DNA from: Dicyema japonicum
Lineage: Eukaryota; Dicyemida; Rhombozoa; Dicyemidae
Assembly: GCA_011109175.1 (NCBI GenBank)
Contig: RDEW01000001.1
Span: forward strand, 1,750,360 to 1,814,359
Length of the DNA stretch: 64,000 nt
Reading direction: 5' to 3'
Positions 22,086-33,679 of this stretch are shown here, piece by piece. Position 1 is the first letter of the stretch; each line of letters begins with the position of its first letter. A program made the translations under genes and the position numbers. Below the pieces are notes generated by a model, which worked only from the letters and a program-made list of their open reading frames with translations, did no database searches and had not been told where the DNA came from.

Positions 22086-22870
22086 TTTAAGTTATATTAA
22101 CTGGAATACACAGAAAACTCTTATCTAATGTTGAGAATGAGCATTAAGTTTTGCTAATTTTTTCAATAAGAAAGTTCAATTAGGATTCAATTTTTATTAT
22201 TAAATAGAAAAATTATGGATAATTAAAAGTTAAGTTTTTTTTGGTTTTTTAATTAATTATTCTTGATTTGGCCGGTTCTATCTTTTTTTACCATTATCTG
22301 TTTTTGGGTCGTATACTGGTCTGGGGCCTTTTATGAACTCCGGTGTTTGATGAATAAGTCGTGACTAAAATATTTACAATAATTACCTGTATTCCCTGAG
22401 TTTATTTACAGAATCCCTTGTCGACGAAATTTCATCGGTGTATAACTCCTAATAATACTTATCGGTTTTTGATGGCTTTTTTTGCAATGCTGCTCAGTTA
22501 TCCCCTTGGAATAGTATTGACTCCATAATTCCTAAAATTAATGCTTACTCTTCCTCCTCTGTGTTCAAAACTAAACGGAATCTTCATAGCAGTCTTATAT
22601 AACAGTCGGCTGGTTTTTAATTTTTCTGGCAGATTGTGTTTGTGCTTGATTATGTTGAATTTTTATAAAAATTTCGTCAGTATAATAACTCCCAGTTATA
22701 CTTATCGGTTTTGATGGCCTTTTTGCAATGCTGCTCAGTTATTCCGCTTGGATAAAAGTATCGACTCCCATAATTTCTTTGTGTTTAAATTATAAGGCTT
22801 CTTTATAGTTGTCTTATATGGCATCTTTATGTTATTTTTATGCCAGTTTCACGTGATTTAATTTTAGTTG
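22086..22870 (-). pseudogene. La-protein-like gene copies 4 and 5 (partial, tandem)
   Basis: The minus strand repeats the module twice more: 22560-22340 (with 3' flank to 22086 matching 56210-56470) and about 22870-22600. Each contains GGAATAACTGAGCAGCATTG and AAACCGATAAGTAT-like junctions followed by GGGAGTTAT. The first-exon part with the La motif is missing, so these are 3' halves only. Stops and indels throughout. Confidence 0.5.
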
Positions 22871-23080
22871 ACGTATTTACATCTGTGGAAAGGGATGCCG
22901 ACCTTGTATAACTTCAAGGTGACTGTCTTCCTTCCCAATTTTTTTGTCCGAGGTAAATAGTGACGTATACGACTTCTCTGCATTTACCACGAGCCGGTTT
23001 TCCATTATCCAGGCATTAAGCCTGTCCAGGATAATTTGTATTCTTTCTGTGGCCCTCTGGATTATGAAGAAAAAAAGATG
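22871..23080 (-). mobile_element. LINE-C RT fragment
   Basis: The minus strand reads RLNAWIMENRLV.NAEKSYTSLFT and IQGRHPF, equivalent to RLNAWILENQNAEKSSMSIF at 45800. Short, broken piece of the RT region downstream of YADD. Confidence 0.6.
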
Positions 23081-23430
23081 TCAAGTTTCAGGAACATATT
23101 TTAATTATAAAAATTAATAAATTTGTTTGTTAAATATTTTTAAAATTATAAAAAATTTTAAAAATCAAAATATTATAAAAATCATAGTATGAATCAAATA
23201 TCATGTCAAATCAAAAATTAAAAGTCCGGCCCGCGGGAATCCAAAATTTTTTTTAATCCGCCCCGCGAAGAAATGTGTTTGACACCCCTGATCTAGATAA
23301 GCTTATTTTTATAGTCAAATTTAATCAATTCTCCAAGGAAGTGGACTGGATGATAGCGGGTCGTCAGAATAGGCGAAAAATCTTCTCTCCCAAAGATAGG
23401 ATTGGCTCTTTCTAGAACAGAATCATAGAA
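23081..23430. other. AT-rich spacer
   Basis: Contains an AT-rich block (23097-23190) that recurs at 23745-23810 (AACATATTTTAATTATAAAAATTAATAAAT), so LINE debris is likely here too. No gene seen. Confidence 0.35.
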
Positions 23431-24074
23431 CAGAACTCATGCCATACAAAAACAGAAAATTCTTTGAACGTCATCCAAATCAACATAAATGGCTATACAC
23501 ACAATCCACTGAATTTTTTGCCTTTCTTGCCAACCACAAAATTGATATTACCTTCTTACAGGAAACGAAACTATCCAGAAAATCAATTCTTCAAGAAAAT
23601 TCAAGTTTGAAGACAACTCAAATTGTCCGCCTTTACCGTATGAATTCAATCATTAACGCTGTATACTCAATTCCGTGTGAAAATCGTTTGTGAAAATTTT
23701 CAACGAGGTTATCCTCAAATCCGACAAAAATCACATCCCAAAAGAACATATTTTAATTATAAAAATTAATAAATGTGTTGTTAAATGTTTTTAAATTATA
23801 AAAAAATTTAGCGCACACGTGCGCTCCGCGCTTGCGACATACTATAAAATTCAAAGTGAAATCACTTATTTGATCGGAAGATGGAACAATTTCATCTTCA
23901 AAATTAACTGTCGTACAAAACCTAAAAATTACTGGGAGATCCTGATTGACATTCAGTCAACACAAAATAGTGTGGACGCAAACTACACCTCTACTAGCTC
24001 CTATAACCTAGTCCATCTACTGCACTTTAAGGATGAGAAAGGACAAGGGAGACGATGGACGCAGCATCATATAA
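23431..24074 (+). mobile_element. LINE-C endonuclease and linker fragment
   Basis: The plus strand encodes TQSTEFFAFLANHKIDITFL followed by QETKLSRKS. This is the N-terminal active-site strand (LQET) of an apurinic-type endonuclease domain. After a break and an AT block come YYKIQSEITYL and RWNNFIFKINCRTKPKNYWE, the linker before RT. Several frame breaks; most of the endonuclease is missing. Confidence 0.65.
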
Positions 24075-24499
24075 AAATAGTTTCCCCTGCCTGAACGGAA
24101 AAGATTGCAATTCTGTCCTGTTGTTTCCCATCTTCTTTTTCCAGGCAGACCGGTTTCAAGTATGGACGTGTATCCAACAAACTCCCTAGCATGCTTTACA
24201 ATTCCGTTTTATTGCCTTGTCTTGGAAACAGTCGACAGTGCCAAGAGTCTGGCAAATCTCCGATAGAGATTCGATACGGATTGTGTTGTCTTCAACACTT
24301 TTAATCGAAAGAGCGTTGATCAAAGTGGCACTCCCCTTGCATCTTCAAAGTAGTCAGACAGGCGTGTCGGTGGTTGGTTTGATTCCTTCCATAGCATCTC
24401 ATATTTATTTTCATAAATGGATGTGTAAAAATCTCTCTACTCTGGTGGCCTGAATTCCAGATGTTCCATCTCTGTAATCTCTGATGATTCTGTGGGAGT
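24075..24499 (-). other. Unresolved coding-like region downstream of the 148-aa gene
   Basis: Minus-strand frames look protein-like: EITEMEHLEFRPPE, YTSIYENKYEMLWKESNQ, TLINALSIKSVEDNTIRIES and LSEICQTLGTVDCFQDKAIK. They are in different frames, with in-frame TAG codons, and no set of short introns closes them. It could be further exons of the 24500-25044 gene, a decayed gene, or an unknown element. Confidence 0.3.
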
Positions 24500-25044
24500 C
24501 TAAGAATCATCGTGATCAAATGATGACTGGGGTTCAAAAATGAATGAATATGCAGAGCGGCGCTAAATCCGGTGGGGGGTGTTTCCTACATCGTTGAAGT
24601 GAAGCGTGTAAGGTTGCTTGGTACCTCATTGGTTGCCAAAATTAACGTTCGTGAAACGTTTGGTAGTGGATCGGTAAAGGGAGAAGACTGTTTGAGCGGT
24701 TGCATTTTCCAAGGAAGTAGTTTAATTTTTGCCTTGAAGCGTTTCTCAGCAAGAAAAGGTATTTTCTTTTATCATCTCCAGAACTGTAAATGTCGTTTTT
24801 TAGTTCTTCTTTCGTATTGAAAAAATCCTGTAAAGGGCGTACACGTATTTCTAGTTGATGTGCTTGGGTTTTTGGGCTTCAAAAATGATTTCTCTGAACG
24901 TGGAAAAATTCGAATTCCATTCAGTCCACGAAAATCCAAAATTGGTGACTTCACGTTTTCTATGTACTAAGAGTTCGGCAGAGGGTCTCTGACGAGGTAT
25001 TAAATTTCTCAGACAATTCGACACATTCTTTGGTTGGCGCCCAT
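24500..25044 (-). CDS. Unidentified 148-aa protein, five exons
   Basis: Exons 25044-25015, 24988-24900, 24876-24647, 24624-24590 and 24562-24500 join across GT...AG introns of 26, 23, 22 and 27 bp into 149 codons with all phases closing. The protein starts MGANQRMCRIRPSAELLVHR, contains FGFSWTEWNSNFS, LEIRVRPLQDFFNTKEEL and KYLFLLRNASRQKLNYFL, and ends FEPQSSFDHDDS. It has no signal peptide or membrane segment and no motif I recognise. The first coding exon is 30 nt. The intron pattern equals that of the identified genes, which is the main reason to call it real. Coding-like sequence continues downstream in the same frame after the TAG, so the true 3' end may lie further on. Confidence 0.55.
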
Positions 25045-25050
25045 AGTGCA

Positions 25051-26610
25051 ACTATCAAGTATAGACCTTCAAAAGTGTAGAAAAATATTCTATGACATGG
25101 ACTATTCCGAGACTAAACAGAGCAGGGCCTAGTGTTGGAGTCTAGAAGACGAGGAAATTAAGTATTAATAGTTTTTCATAGGATCTACGTACAAAAAAGT
25201 TGTATATTAAGGGCATTGTGCAAAGAAATTTTCCAAATTGCATGACGAAGTATGGCTTTGACTAGCGGGAAGGATTTTTTGCAATCTAGTTTTGACGCTA
25301 ACCAGCGGAAAACAAATCCCACAGCAATATTTCCTCCTCCTTTTATCGAATGGGTGTAGCCTGGCAGATAAGATGATGTGACGAATTGTTTCAGGGGTTG
25401 ATTAGCTTTGGGATAGCCGACAAAGCCATACGGCAGAGTTACCCTTGTTCTGAAAAAACGAGGTATTTAAGATACCCAGATGTATACCATCAAGTTATCC
25501 ATTGATGCTTGAGACAAAAAAGAGAATCTCATCTTTATACCTTCTGAAATAAGTAGATTAGATATTTCTCCTGGGAAGAGATATCCGCTGGTCGTTTAGA
25601 GACTAAGGGTTCAACGAGTGTTGTTAAAACCTAAAGATGGTTCAAACATACAAAACTCTTAAGAGTTTTCTTTGATATGACTAATTCAATCAAAACTCTC
25701 AATATTTCTTAATTTGTCTATTCAATCCCTGAAAAGACTGGCTAAGATCGTCAACCATCACCCGATAAAAGCAAGTCAAAGACACACCGCATCTCTATCA
25801 AAACCATCCGAAGACTGATATGGAACGATCTGTTGGGTGGCTAAGTAACATTGGTGTATGAGTGGAGCCGGATAGTCTAGCAGAACTACTTTCTGTACAT
25901 TTCCTCCTTAGAGAAGAGTCGAGCTCTTGGTTTCCACCACCTTACCAATTATAATTGATTCTACAAAAAAACTCTGGTGAACAACGAAGACCTATAGAAG
26001 CGTCAAACACTAGATGTTGGACGCCTGAGGACGGCTGGTTTTCTACAAAATAGCGAAGTCTGCGTTAATAACTTTAGATTAATCAAAAATGGTCCCTGCA
26101 GACTACGCATCTCATGATTAAGATTGAGATCAACAGAAGTCACTGATTCTCACGTGCTTTTAAGAGTAGCCAGACGTTCCAGCTTATAAATTACTTAATT
26201 TAAATAACTATTTATTAATTTAAACACGCGTCTACCACTAAGAAAAATTTGGTTGCGTGGCAAAGTAACGCGCCAAATGTTAGAGTTTAATTTAGAAAAT
26301 ATTTTTAGGACAAATTATCACTTTTTAATTTTCTATTTAATTAATATATTTTAAGTACTTGGCTTAACTAGGAAATTTAAAAATTTAGACGCTAAAAATT
26401 ACCGGCCCAGATAGACAGACTCATAATAAATCTGGTTTCATTTATAATTGATATATTATGTGCTCAAATCCTGCATGACAAAATGGAGACCTTGTCATAG
26501 CAACTAACTTTATTTTTATTTTAATAAATATAATTTTATTTTATTTCAATAAATAATTAATTAACACAGCCATCCGTTTGATAAATTGAAACGTTTGATA
26601 AACGAATATT
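25051..26610. other. Long spacer, nothing recognised
   Basis: No open frame over 60 codons and no repeat match found by eye except short AT-rich blocks. A brief frame near 25790 (RISIKTIRRLIWNDLLGG) is isolated. This is the longest stretch in the window without an assignment. Confidence 0.35.
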
Positions 26611-27080
26611 TAAAAATTTACTACTCGGCCGCGTGGCGCCATGTGGTGCTGCGTGGTTAATTGGTTTAATTTTTCTGCTTGCTTGTCTGTTCCTCCTCTC
26701 TCTTCCTAATAGAGTGGCGTCATGTGATCCACCTGTCTAGGTGACGCCCAGTGCCAGACCGGCATGAAAAAAGATCATTTGCTCTTCCCCACTCCACTGG
26801 AGGGGTTTCCACAACTGCATGTAATGGACGTGGTGTTACGGCGATAGTTTGTCATTGGTGCTATGTGGATTGTTTGTCAAAATTATTTTCCTTCCGATGG
26901 CGTCACTGGATCCACCTTACTGAGGAGGCGCCCAATGCCTGGCCGGCATCAAGAGGATCCAACAATTCTTCCCCGGGACAACGTCGTTACCTAGTAACAA
27001 GTTATGGAACGCTAGAACGAGTCAGGATCGAGGAGTTAGTAAGTTTGGTTACTCTTGGTCTTTGGAAATAATTTTAATAG
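26611..27080 (+). repeat. Dispersed repeat R-V, two adjacent copies
   Basis: The first copy (about 26625-26840) runs from GGCCGCGTGGCGCCATGTGG through AGAGTGGCGTCATGTGATCC, ACGCCCAGTGCC and ATCATTTGCTCTTCCCCA to TTTCCACAACTGCATG. It is nearly collinear with 49820-50015. A second, shorter copy (26880-26990) repeats GGCGTCACTGGATCCACCTT and GCGCCCAATGCCTGG. The open frame 26751-27071 follows the repeat and is not taken as a gene. Confidence 0.65.
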
Positions 27081-28170
27081 ATGAAATAAACAAAAAGGTC
27101 ATACAGCGGCGGCCCTGACTGCGTGGCTATTCCCTCTCATGATTTATTAGAACCCCGGGATCACCGAAAAAGAAAGACAGAAAAAAAACTTAAGACAGTT
27201 AAGTAATCCCAGTTCCCGCAATCAATCGAGCCATCTAAGTCTGGTATTTTGATAAAGGTATTAAACAACATGCGCTTCACGTGGTGTATGTGGCTCACCT
27301 AAAAATGTGTCACTCATTCGGGAAAGGAACGAAAAGGGTCATCAACTTCTCCCCACTAAATGGGGTTCCCGTAACCTATGTTCCTCTGAGGATGGCAAAC
27401 GAGATAGGTCTTAAATTCAAATTAAAAGTTAGGGAGATTGAATAGCCATGAAGTTTCCTCTGACGATAGCTGTCGAGATACGCTCTCAAAGACATTCAGT
27501 CTCACGTGGATCCTTGGTGACCCTTTGGTTTATTGAACGGATTTCTAAAACCAAACTATAATAGCGATTTTGCGCCTAAAACAAACACTTTTTATGAGTG
27601 CCTTTGAGGACTGAATTATTCGGAATTAACCCCATTTGTCTAAACTTTTTTGCGGTAAGAACTTGCACATATGTTGCCCCTTTAAGACTGGCATGCTTGT
27701 CTGGACCTTAGGTCCCCAGGGACCAGATGATGGTTTTATCAATTTTGATGAAATAACGCCTGTCAAGTTGCGTGACCTTTAAAGATAATTTTCAAAACTT
27801 TCTCTTTAATCATTTCTATGTATCAATACAAGATTCCGGACATGGGGTTCAATGTGGGACAGCCCATGCGAGTAAAAAAATCAAAACTTATTTTTTTAAT
27901 CTAACACAATAAAAAAACAAGGGAAGTGAAGAACATACCTCGGTTCCCCCATCGTCGATTAGTTATGATTACTGTTCTTTGCTTAAACTAAAGTATGCGT
28001 TCTGCCCTAGGGAGCGATATCTATTATGGCTCCTCGGAGAGTGCATTGCTTTTTTGTTATGTCAGCTTCCATAGTTGACAGGCTTAGTCTCAAATCTCCT
28101 CTATTCACAATTTGTAATTTATTTCTTTTTTGTCAAAATATTGGAGACTGCAATATATCGTCTTTCATCT
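27081..28170. other. Spacer with one R-D repeat copy
   Basis: At 27455-27545 the sequence AAGTTTCCTCTGACGATAGC...GGTGACCCTTTGG matches the reverse complement of 53800-53920 (repeat R-D). A 27140-27210 segment resembles, in reverse complement, the 3' tail at 33895-33950. The remainder shows no gene or repeat. Confidence 0.4.
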
Positions 28171-28979
28171 AGATAACTCGACCCTCACAAAATTTCTAAG
28201 AGAAAATCCTATTCTTCTTATAAATTGGCCAATTTTTAATATAAATTGGAAAAAATAAAAATTTATTAACAAATGTCTTCCAATTCTTCTCGTGGACGCT
28301 ATACTCGCCTTACATTTAATGAAAAACTCAAATTGTTAATCATAAAGAAGAAAATGATGCTATTTTTTGCCAGCAATTACCTGATAGATTCTCAAACATG
28401 TTTCGAAAGACAATATCGAGAAAAACAATAAATAATTTTTTACTGACGGAAACTATTTTGAAAGATTCAAAAAATTATCAACCGTCTTTTAAAGCTCCAC
28501 AAAAAATATTTTCATCATAAAATCTTTCAAGAGTAATTTCACCAGACGCAAGATAATCTATTAACGGAATTATTGAAAACTCAAAATATTTCGGTTTACA
28601 ATTCTTAAAAAAATTTGAATTTAAAGGATACGTTCTCTTTTACAAAAATGGCTAGGGAAGACGTATCCAAGAGACGATCAGGAGTTGCTTCAGAGTTTTA
28701 GATAAATTCTTGAAATTGATATTAATGAAGATCAGACATCAATCAGAAGATCAGATATTATCGATCCTCTCAAAGTTGAGGATTTTTGAATATTGTGTGA
28801 CATGCTGGACTAGTTACAGTCAACTGTCATATTTAACCTAAAATTTCGTACGAAAAAGAATATTTAAATTATTTTCCCGTAATTTTTTAATTTATTATTG
28901 GACAAGAATGTGTGGTCAAAGATGTTCAGTGCCCTTCATTTAATTAATAGGTTAAACATATTTTGAATACGAGACAATA

Positions 28980-29270
28980 ATGAAGGTTCTAGGTGGGGAT
29001 TCGATTCAACAGGATAAATATAAAATTGTTCAAAAATCCAAGAGTTTTGTAATTGTTAATGATCGTCTTTATCTCAAAAATGAAATCAGTCAAAAGCATA
29101 AACTTGTATGCATGGACAATGAAACCAAAATGCATACAATAGCTTATGCTTTTCATAAAAATAGTCATCCCGGAATCAATAAGTTGTTTTCACAGTCGTA
29201 TTTTGCCATTAAAAGAAATGTTGTTGAAGATTGTTGAGTATGCAGGTTTTTTATTCCTCTTAAAGGAGTG
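28980..29270 (+). mobile_element. Integrase zinc-binding (H2C2) fragment
   Basis: The frame reads YKIVQKSKSFVIVNDRLYLK, then HTIAYAFHKNSHPGINKLF and an EDC.VC end. The H-x3-H...C-x2-C spacing and the preceding strand fit the zinc-binding domain at the N-terminus of retroviral-type integrases, as in Ginger elements, Ty3/gypsy elements and KRBA2-like genes. No catalytic core follows; a stop lies between the two cysteines. Confidence 0.55.
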
Positions 29271-29374
29271 AAATTAAGAGCTTCAGGAAAATCAAAAATA
29301 ATTAAAATGTGTTGTGCAAGAAAACTTAATAATTTTTTTATTTTTAAACAAAATAATTTTTTTAACAATTAAAC

Positions 29375-32348
29375 AAATGTCAGTTGAGGAAGCCTGCTGC
29401 GTGGATTGCGAACGAGTTCCCTCGGAGTATGGCCATTCCAATTTGTCTTAGCCACCCTTCTCGCTGATCTTTATTCTTTCTGGCAAGCAATCCTCCGAGT
29501 TCTGGCAAGAACTCAGCCGTCATTGGACCAACGGCTCCCGATAACAGGAGTAAATTGGTAGCGATCCCCGAGGCAAAAATATTTCTTGATTTTTAGGTTC
29601 TCCGCAGTCGAAGCAGCTGCTCCAGGTGTCTGAACCGATTTGAAAATATTCGTGCTTGAGAACGTGTCTTCACAAGTTGCGTCCCAGACCAAAGATCTTC
29701 CAGACGTGAAGAGGAAAAGGGTCATCCCGTTAGGTCTCTTCCATCTCCTCGATCAAGACCCACTGGTTCAAGCTGTGCTGGGAAGCCTGTAGCCTTCAGA
29801 GCTCTGACGATCACATCGTTCAGAGCAGCATGACGTGGTCCCCTTCCGGCGCTTCTTCTGCAGGACAGCGGGTGCAATCCCTTCGCATCGACTGTTTTCC
29901 CGCATCGGCATCGGTGCTCCTGGCAAACGTCTAGTCCCAGCCTTTGTCCGATTCCAATCCTCAAAGAATCGTCGTCCAAAAAGGTCCCGAGGTTTGGGCA
30001 AGGTATTGCACCAAGCCATGCTCCACTCCCTCACTTGAAGCTGACACCAAACAAGCCAGACGATGTTGATTTGCTTCTTTTTTAAGGTCTTCCAAAATTT
30101 TGGAGCAGACAATGTTATCCCAATTACTTTGCTTTGTTGTGTCTTCGGGGATTTTGAGTCCGGACCCGTTCCATTTCCGACAAGCTTCGTCAAATGACTC
30201 ATTCCAGCGAAGTCCAATAGTGTTATGAAGGACTTGCCGTGTCAAATGGCTGCAGCTTGAGAGAGACGATAGATATGCCGGGTACGCAACCTCCAGCGCC
30301 GATCTTAGACCGACACCCCCAAATCCAGAGGGAAGCTTACATTGTTTCCAACCAAGTTCGTCGAAGCGGACGTTAATTAGTGACTCAACAGTTTGCTTGA
30401 GAGATTTGTCTATTGAAAGTAGACTGTCGTATTGTTCGTAGCAGGGTGAACATCGGAGTAGATATAAAAGCTTGGGTAGTCCGATGTTGTTTCTCATCAG
30501 GAAGAAGATGTGTGAGAGTCAAGACATGACAATCTTTTCGCAAGGCGTGTTAATTCTTCATTTTTGAAAAGTAGATGGTTCTTGAGTTCTTCTTCGCTGA
30601 GTGGGCATCCGAGGAAATATAATTTATCAACTGGCACAGTCGGGATCCCAGGAAGCAGTTCGTTAAAAGACTCCTTGATAGAGAGGAAGTCGGTGTATGG
30701 ATATGAGACATTTATTAGCTCTGATTTGTTAACATTGATGTCCAAGCCCAAGTGTTTTAAAGCGGGTAACGCTTTACGTAATGAATTGTATGTTTCCTTG
30801 AACGATCCTCCAATTGTGGCATCATCGAGGTACCAGAGATTTAGCTGAGCATCAATTGATCACAACCTCATCAATGGTCAAGGCAAATAATAGAGGTCCG
30901 AGCGGATCTCCTTGTTGTACACCCGTTTTTGATTTAATAATTTCATTTTCAAAAACCAAAGACGTATCTTCCCCATAGGATAGATTGACAAGAGGGAAAA
31001 GCTTTGGAGCCCTCTTCCAACACGTTTTCATAATTTCGTCTCTTTCTGAGAGAATTAAAGGCATTCGTTATGTCCAACTTGATTCCAATGCATTCATTTG
31101 AAATATTTTTCTGTGTGAAGAAACGCCTTGCTGCATGAACCGCAACCTCACATCCGTTCTGGATACTAACACCCATTTGTTTAGAAAAGATCTCCTCTCC
31201 GAGTTGTCGGCTCACCATGGTCGATGTTACCTTTGCTGCAAGTCTTCTAAAATAGTTCCCGACTGCAATGGGGCAGATTCCTCCGTTGGGTTTTTTGAAA
31301 GCAAGTAGCCTTGCGGAGAAGAGCAATTCTCTGGCATATTTTGGGATGTCGCCGTTAACCATTTTTCCGATTAGGTCCGTTATTGATTTGACAAGACAGC
31401 GTCCAGCTTCCGAGGTGTAAGTGGACGTAAGGTCCTTAATATGGCCAGGACGTAACCCTTCCAAGCCTCCACCGCTGCTAGCCGCGAAGGAAGTTATTCC
31501 GTGGCGCACTTCGGATTCAGTAATGATTATCTCCTGGGTTCCTTCAGGATTCAAAAACTTTTCATAGTCAGTCGGTGCATCTGGATGCTTTAGTATTAAG
31601 GTATTTAGGACCTCGGGGGTACAAGGCAATACTGTGTCATCAGAAGTGATAACCCGTAAACTGCCCGCACGTCGCCTTCAGAAGTTTCCGATTTATTCTC
31701 CTTTAGTTTGTTGGGGGCATCTTTTGTTATGCTCCTCTGTTTCGACCTCATTGACATTAAGTGGCTGTTCAATTATTGCGTGTATGTTATGACAGCTAAA
31801 ATTCATTATGTTTCGTTTCAGTTTCCCGGATAAATTGAGTCGGGAGTTTGCTTCTTTATTATGGTCCTCAGATTCCTTTGTAGGTATTCCGAGTGCGACA
31901 GGTGCAAAGCATATAAGTTTTAGCCAGGATTCCCAACTGTCAGAGGATAGTGCGTGATCAATGGCATCTGAAAGACACGTTGCTGCGGCAATTCGTACTC
32001 CTTTAAGGATTTTTACTGGGATCTTATGGCTTTCCGGAGGTTCGAGATCTTCAAGAGAGTGTGGTCCGTATGTGGCAGTGTAAAGTTTGGCTGAGCTATT
32101 TTTTCCCGCCTGGGGGCCTCCATTCCAATACAAGAGGGTCACAGTGTCTCGGCGTAAGCTTTACTCATTTTTATGCAGCCCAAATGGACGAATGATTCAC
32201 ATTGCGTGCAGTTAATTCCAAATTTCCTGATATTCGATTGTCCACATAAGAGACATACCTGATTTGTCATTACTGGCTTTGATCCTAGTACTTCGTCTTC
32301 TTTTCGTTCTTTATTTTCCATCTGAGATTTTCGTTGATCACAGCACAC
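29375..32348 (-). mobile_element. Nearly full-length RLE-type LINE
   Basis: On the minus strand: an N-terminal Cys-rich finger (CLLCGQSNI...CTQCESFVHLGC, 32270-32150), a spacer, then RT motifs LEGLRPGHIKDL, LLAFKKPNGGICPIAVGNYF, IGIKLDITNAFNSL (motif A), TGVQQGDPLGPLLFALTID (motif B) and WYLDDATIGG (motif C, near 30840). C-terminal to RT lie [28 protein letters not shown], a VWDATCEDT block and a final RQIGMAILRGNSFAIHAAGF. The finger plus Asp motif fits a restriction-like endonuclease. At least four frameshifts separate the pieces and RPD is altered to RDL, so the copy is inactive. No target-site duplication was identified. Confidence 0.8.
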
Positions 32349-32658
32349 TACTAATAATTAAATATAATAAAATTATTAATTTCATTAAAACAAAAAGTCA
32401 GAATTAAACTATTTAAAATTGATTGGATGTTTTAATTTATTTTCTTTCGTTCTGAGCAATTCCTTAGCTCTCTAACTGCAATCTCTTGGTCACCATCAAT
32501 CTGATCTCCACTCGAGCATTGTTGTTCTACGGGCACAATTCCGTCATCTTCAACTTGTACTAGAGACTTTCGTTGTAGGAAATGAATGACCTCACTAACA
32601 TCACTCTTTTGAAAGTTCATCCCATGTCGGTACTCCACTAACAAGCTTTCGTTTATTT
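32349..32658. other. Segment between LINE and pogo C-terminal frame
   Basis: A 70-codon minus-strand frame (32432-32644) is open but unrecognised. It could be host sequence of the composite element. Confidence 0.25.
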
Positions 32659-33213
32659 ATGATAAATTTCATCACTAATGACAGGCAAAATGATTTAATG
32701 ACAATTGATGGTAACCAGTCCAGCATGTCACATTTTGAATGCACGGAAAATGAAACATTTGTTGCAAATGAAAATTCTAAAAGTAGTACCTGTAGACAAA
32801 TGGATATTTTAGTTAGATCATCTGCAATACAGAGGGAACTTTTCGCTAATTTTAAGGATAAACATCAAGTTTCTCTAAAGTACAAAGCAAGTTTTATTGA
32901 AAGAAAACAGTTATGAATTACATTTTATCTTAGTAAAACTTAAATACGTTTTTTTGTTCATTGTTATTCAAAATTATTGATTTTATTTTTTCAAATTGGC
33001 CACAAAATTCTAAGGAACCAAAAATGGCCAATCTGCGAGGGCCGAGTGTATGTTGAAGGACACACAATAAAAGTAGAATTAATTAGAATTGCACTTGATA
33101 AATGATTTATAAAACCTAATGAAAAATAACAACAAAAAAAATCAAAAGACGAAAAGATCATTCTAATTCACAACAAGCACTACCATTCGATTTTTCCGGC
33201 TTATCCTGCTCTT

Positions 33214-33671
33214 TCAAACCATTTCAGTCTTAGGATCAGATTCCTCGACTTGTGGATCTTCAGGCTTTCTGTCATTATTGGCCCTATATTTTGCTGGCAA
33301 TTCCTCCGCCTTGTCATTTTCCTCAATATTTTTAAAGTATTTCCTCCATACAATAATGTAGTCAACCTTCCCAATGACCGGGTCGACCTCTAAGAGTTCC
33401 AAAGATCATAAACGTGTAGTCTGTTTGGCCATCGTAACCTGATTTTGCATCTCAATGGCCAGATTCTTCTGATACTTATTCACAGCCCCATAATAAGCCA
33501 TCATTTCTGCTTCAATCAGTAAACTAACCATGATATACAGTCGACGAATCTGGCGCCGAAATCCCCGGGATCGTCATATACTTGTAAAGCCCTCTAGGAA
33601 TTCATATTAACACGGAAAACAATCAGTATGCTTTGCCCACGTAATGGATCAACAGTCGACCCACTACTCAT
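33214..33671 (-). CDS. Unidentified 124-aa protein, five (or four) exons
   Basis: Exons 33671-33621, 33593-33582, 33549-33414 and 33389-33214, with introns of 27, 32 and 24 bp, close exactly at 125 codons. The 12-nt exon is optional: skipping it leaves a 71-bp intron with the same phase. The protein starts MSSGSTVDPLRGQSILI, continues IRRLYIMVSLLIEAEMMAYY, NKYQKNLAIEMQNQVTMAKQ, DPVIGKVDYIIVWRKYFKNI and ends in a charged, disordered tail (KPEDPQVEESDPKTEMV). A short amphipathic or coiled-coil body is likely; no signal peptide. I do not recognise the family. A CTTAG acceptor-like site lies 5 bases upstream of the ATG. (If the alternative reading is right there are four exons minus one.). Confidence 0.55.
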
Positions 33672-33679
33672 GGAAGCTA

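Larger units (their letters stand above)
28176..33048 (+). mobile_element. pogo/Tigger-like transposon, composite (host of a LINE insertion)
   Basis: The two ends are inverted: ACTCGACCCTCACA at 28176 and, read on the minus strand from 33048, CACTCGGCCCTCGCA, both next to TA. Inside the left end (28274-28520) a plus-strand frame begins MSSNSSRGRYTRLTFNEKLK, like the N-terminus of CENP-B-type transposases. Near the right end (32659-32916) an 85-codon frame could be the C-terminus. The middle is displaced by other insertions. The right end has lost about 35 bp relative to the left, so the pairing is probable, not certain. Confidence 0.5.

Noticed and set aside
21940-22780. Spliced-leader RNA genes (repeated AAACCGGTAAGTAT with a following GTATAACT-GGG-AGTTATAC hairpin)
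   Set aside because: The same block translates as part of the La-like exon series and GTAAGT is a normal intron donor; no Sm site or separate short gene is evident.
24300-24500. TAG reassigned to an amino acid (good frame interrupted only by TAG)
   Set aside because: V-ATPase H and other genes in the window end in TAG, and USE1 needs an intron to avoid an in-frame TAG.
26751-27071. 106-codon plus-strand gene
   Set aside because: It lies entirely within two copies of repeat R-V and reads out of the repeat blocks.
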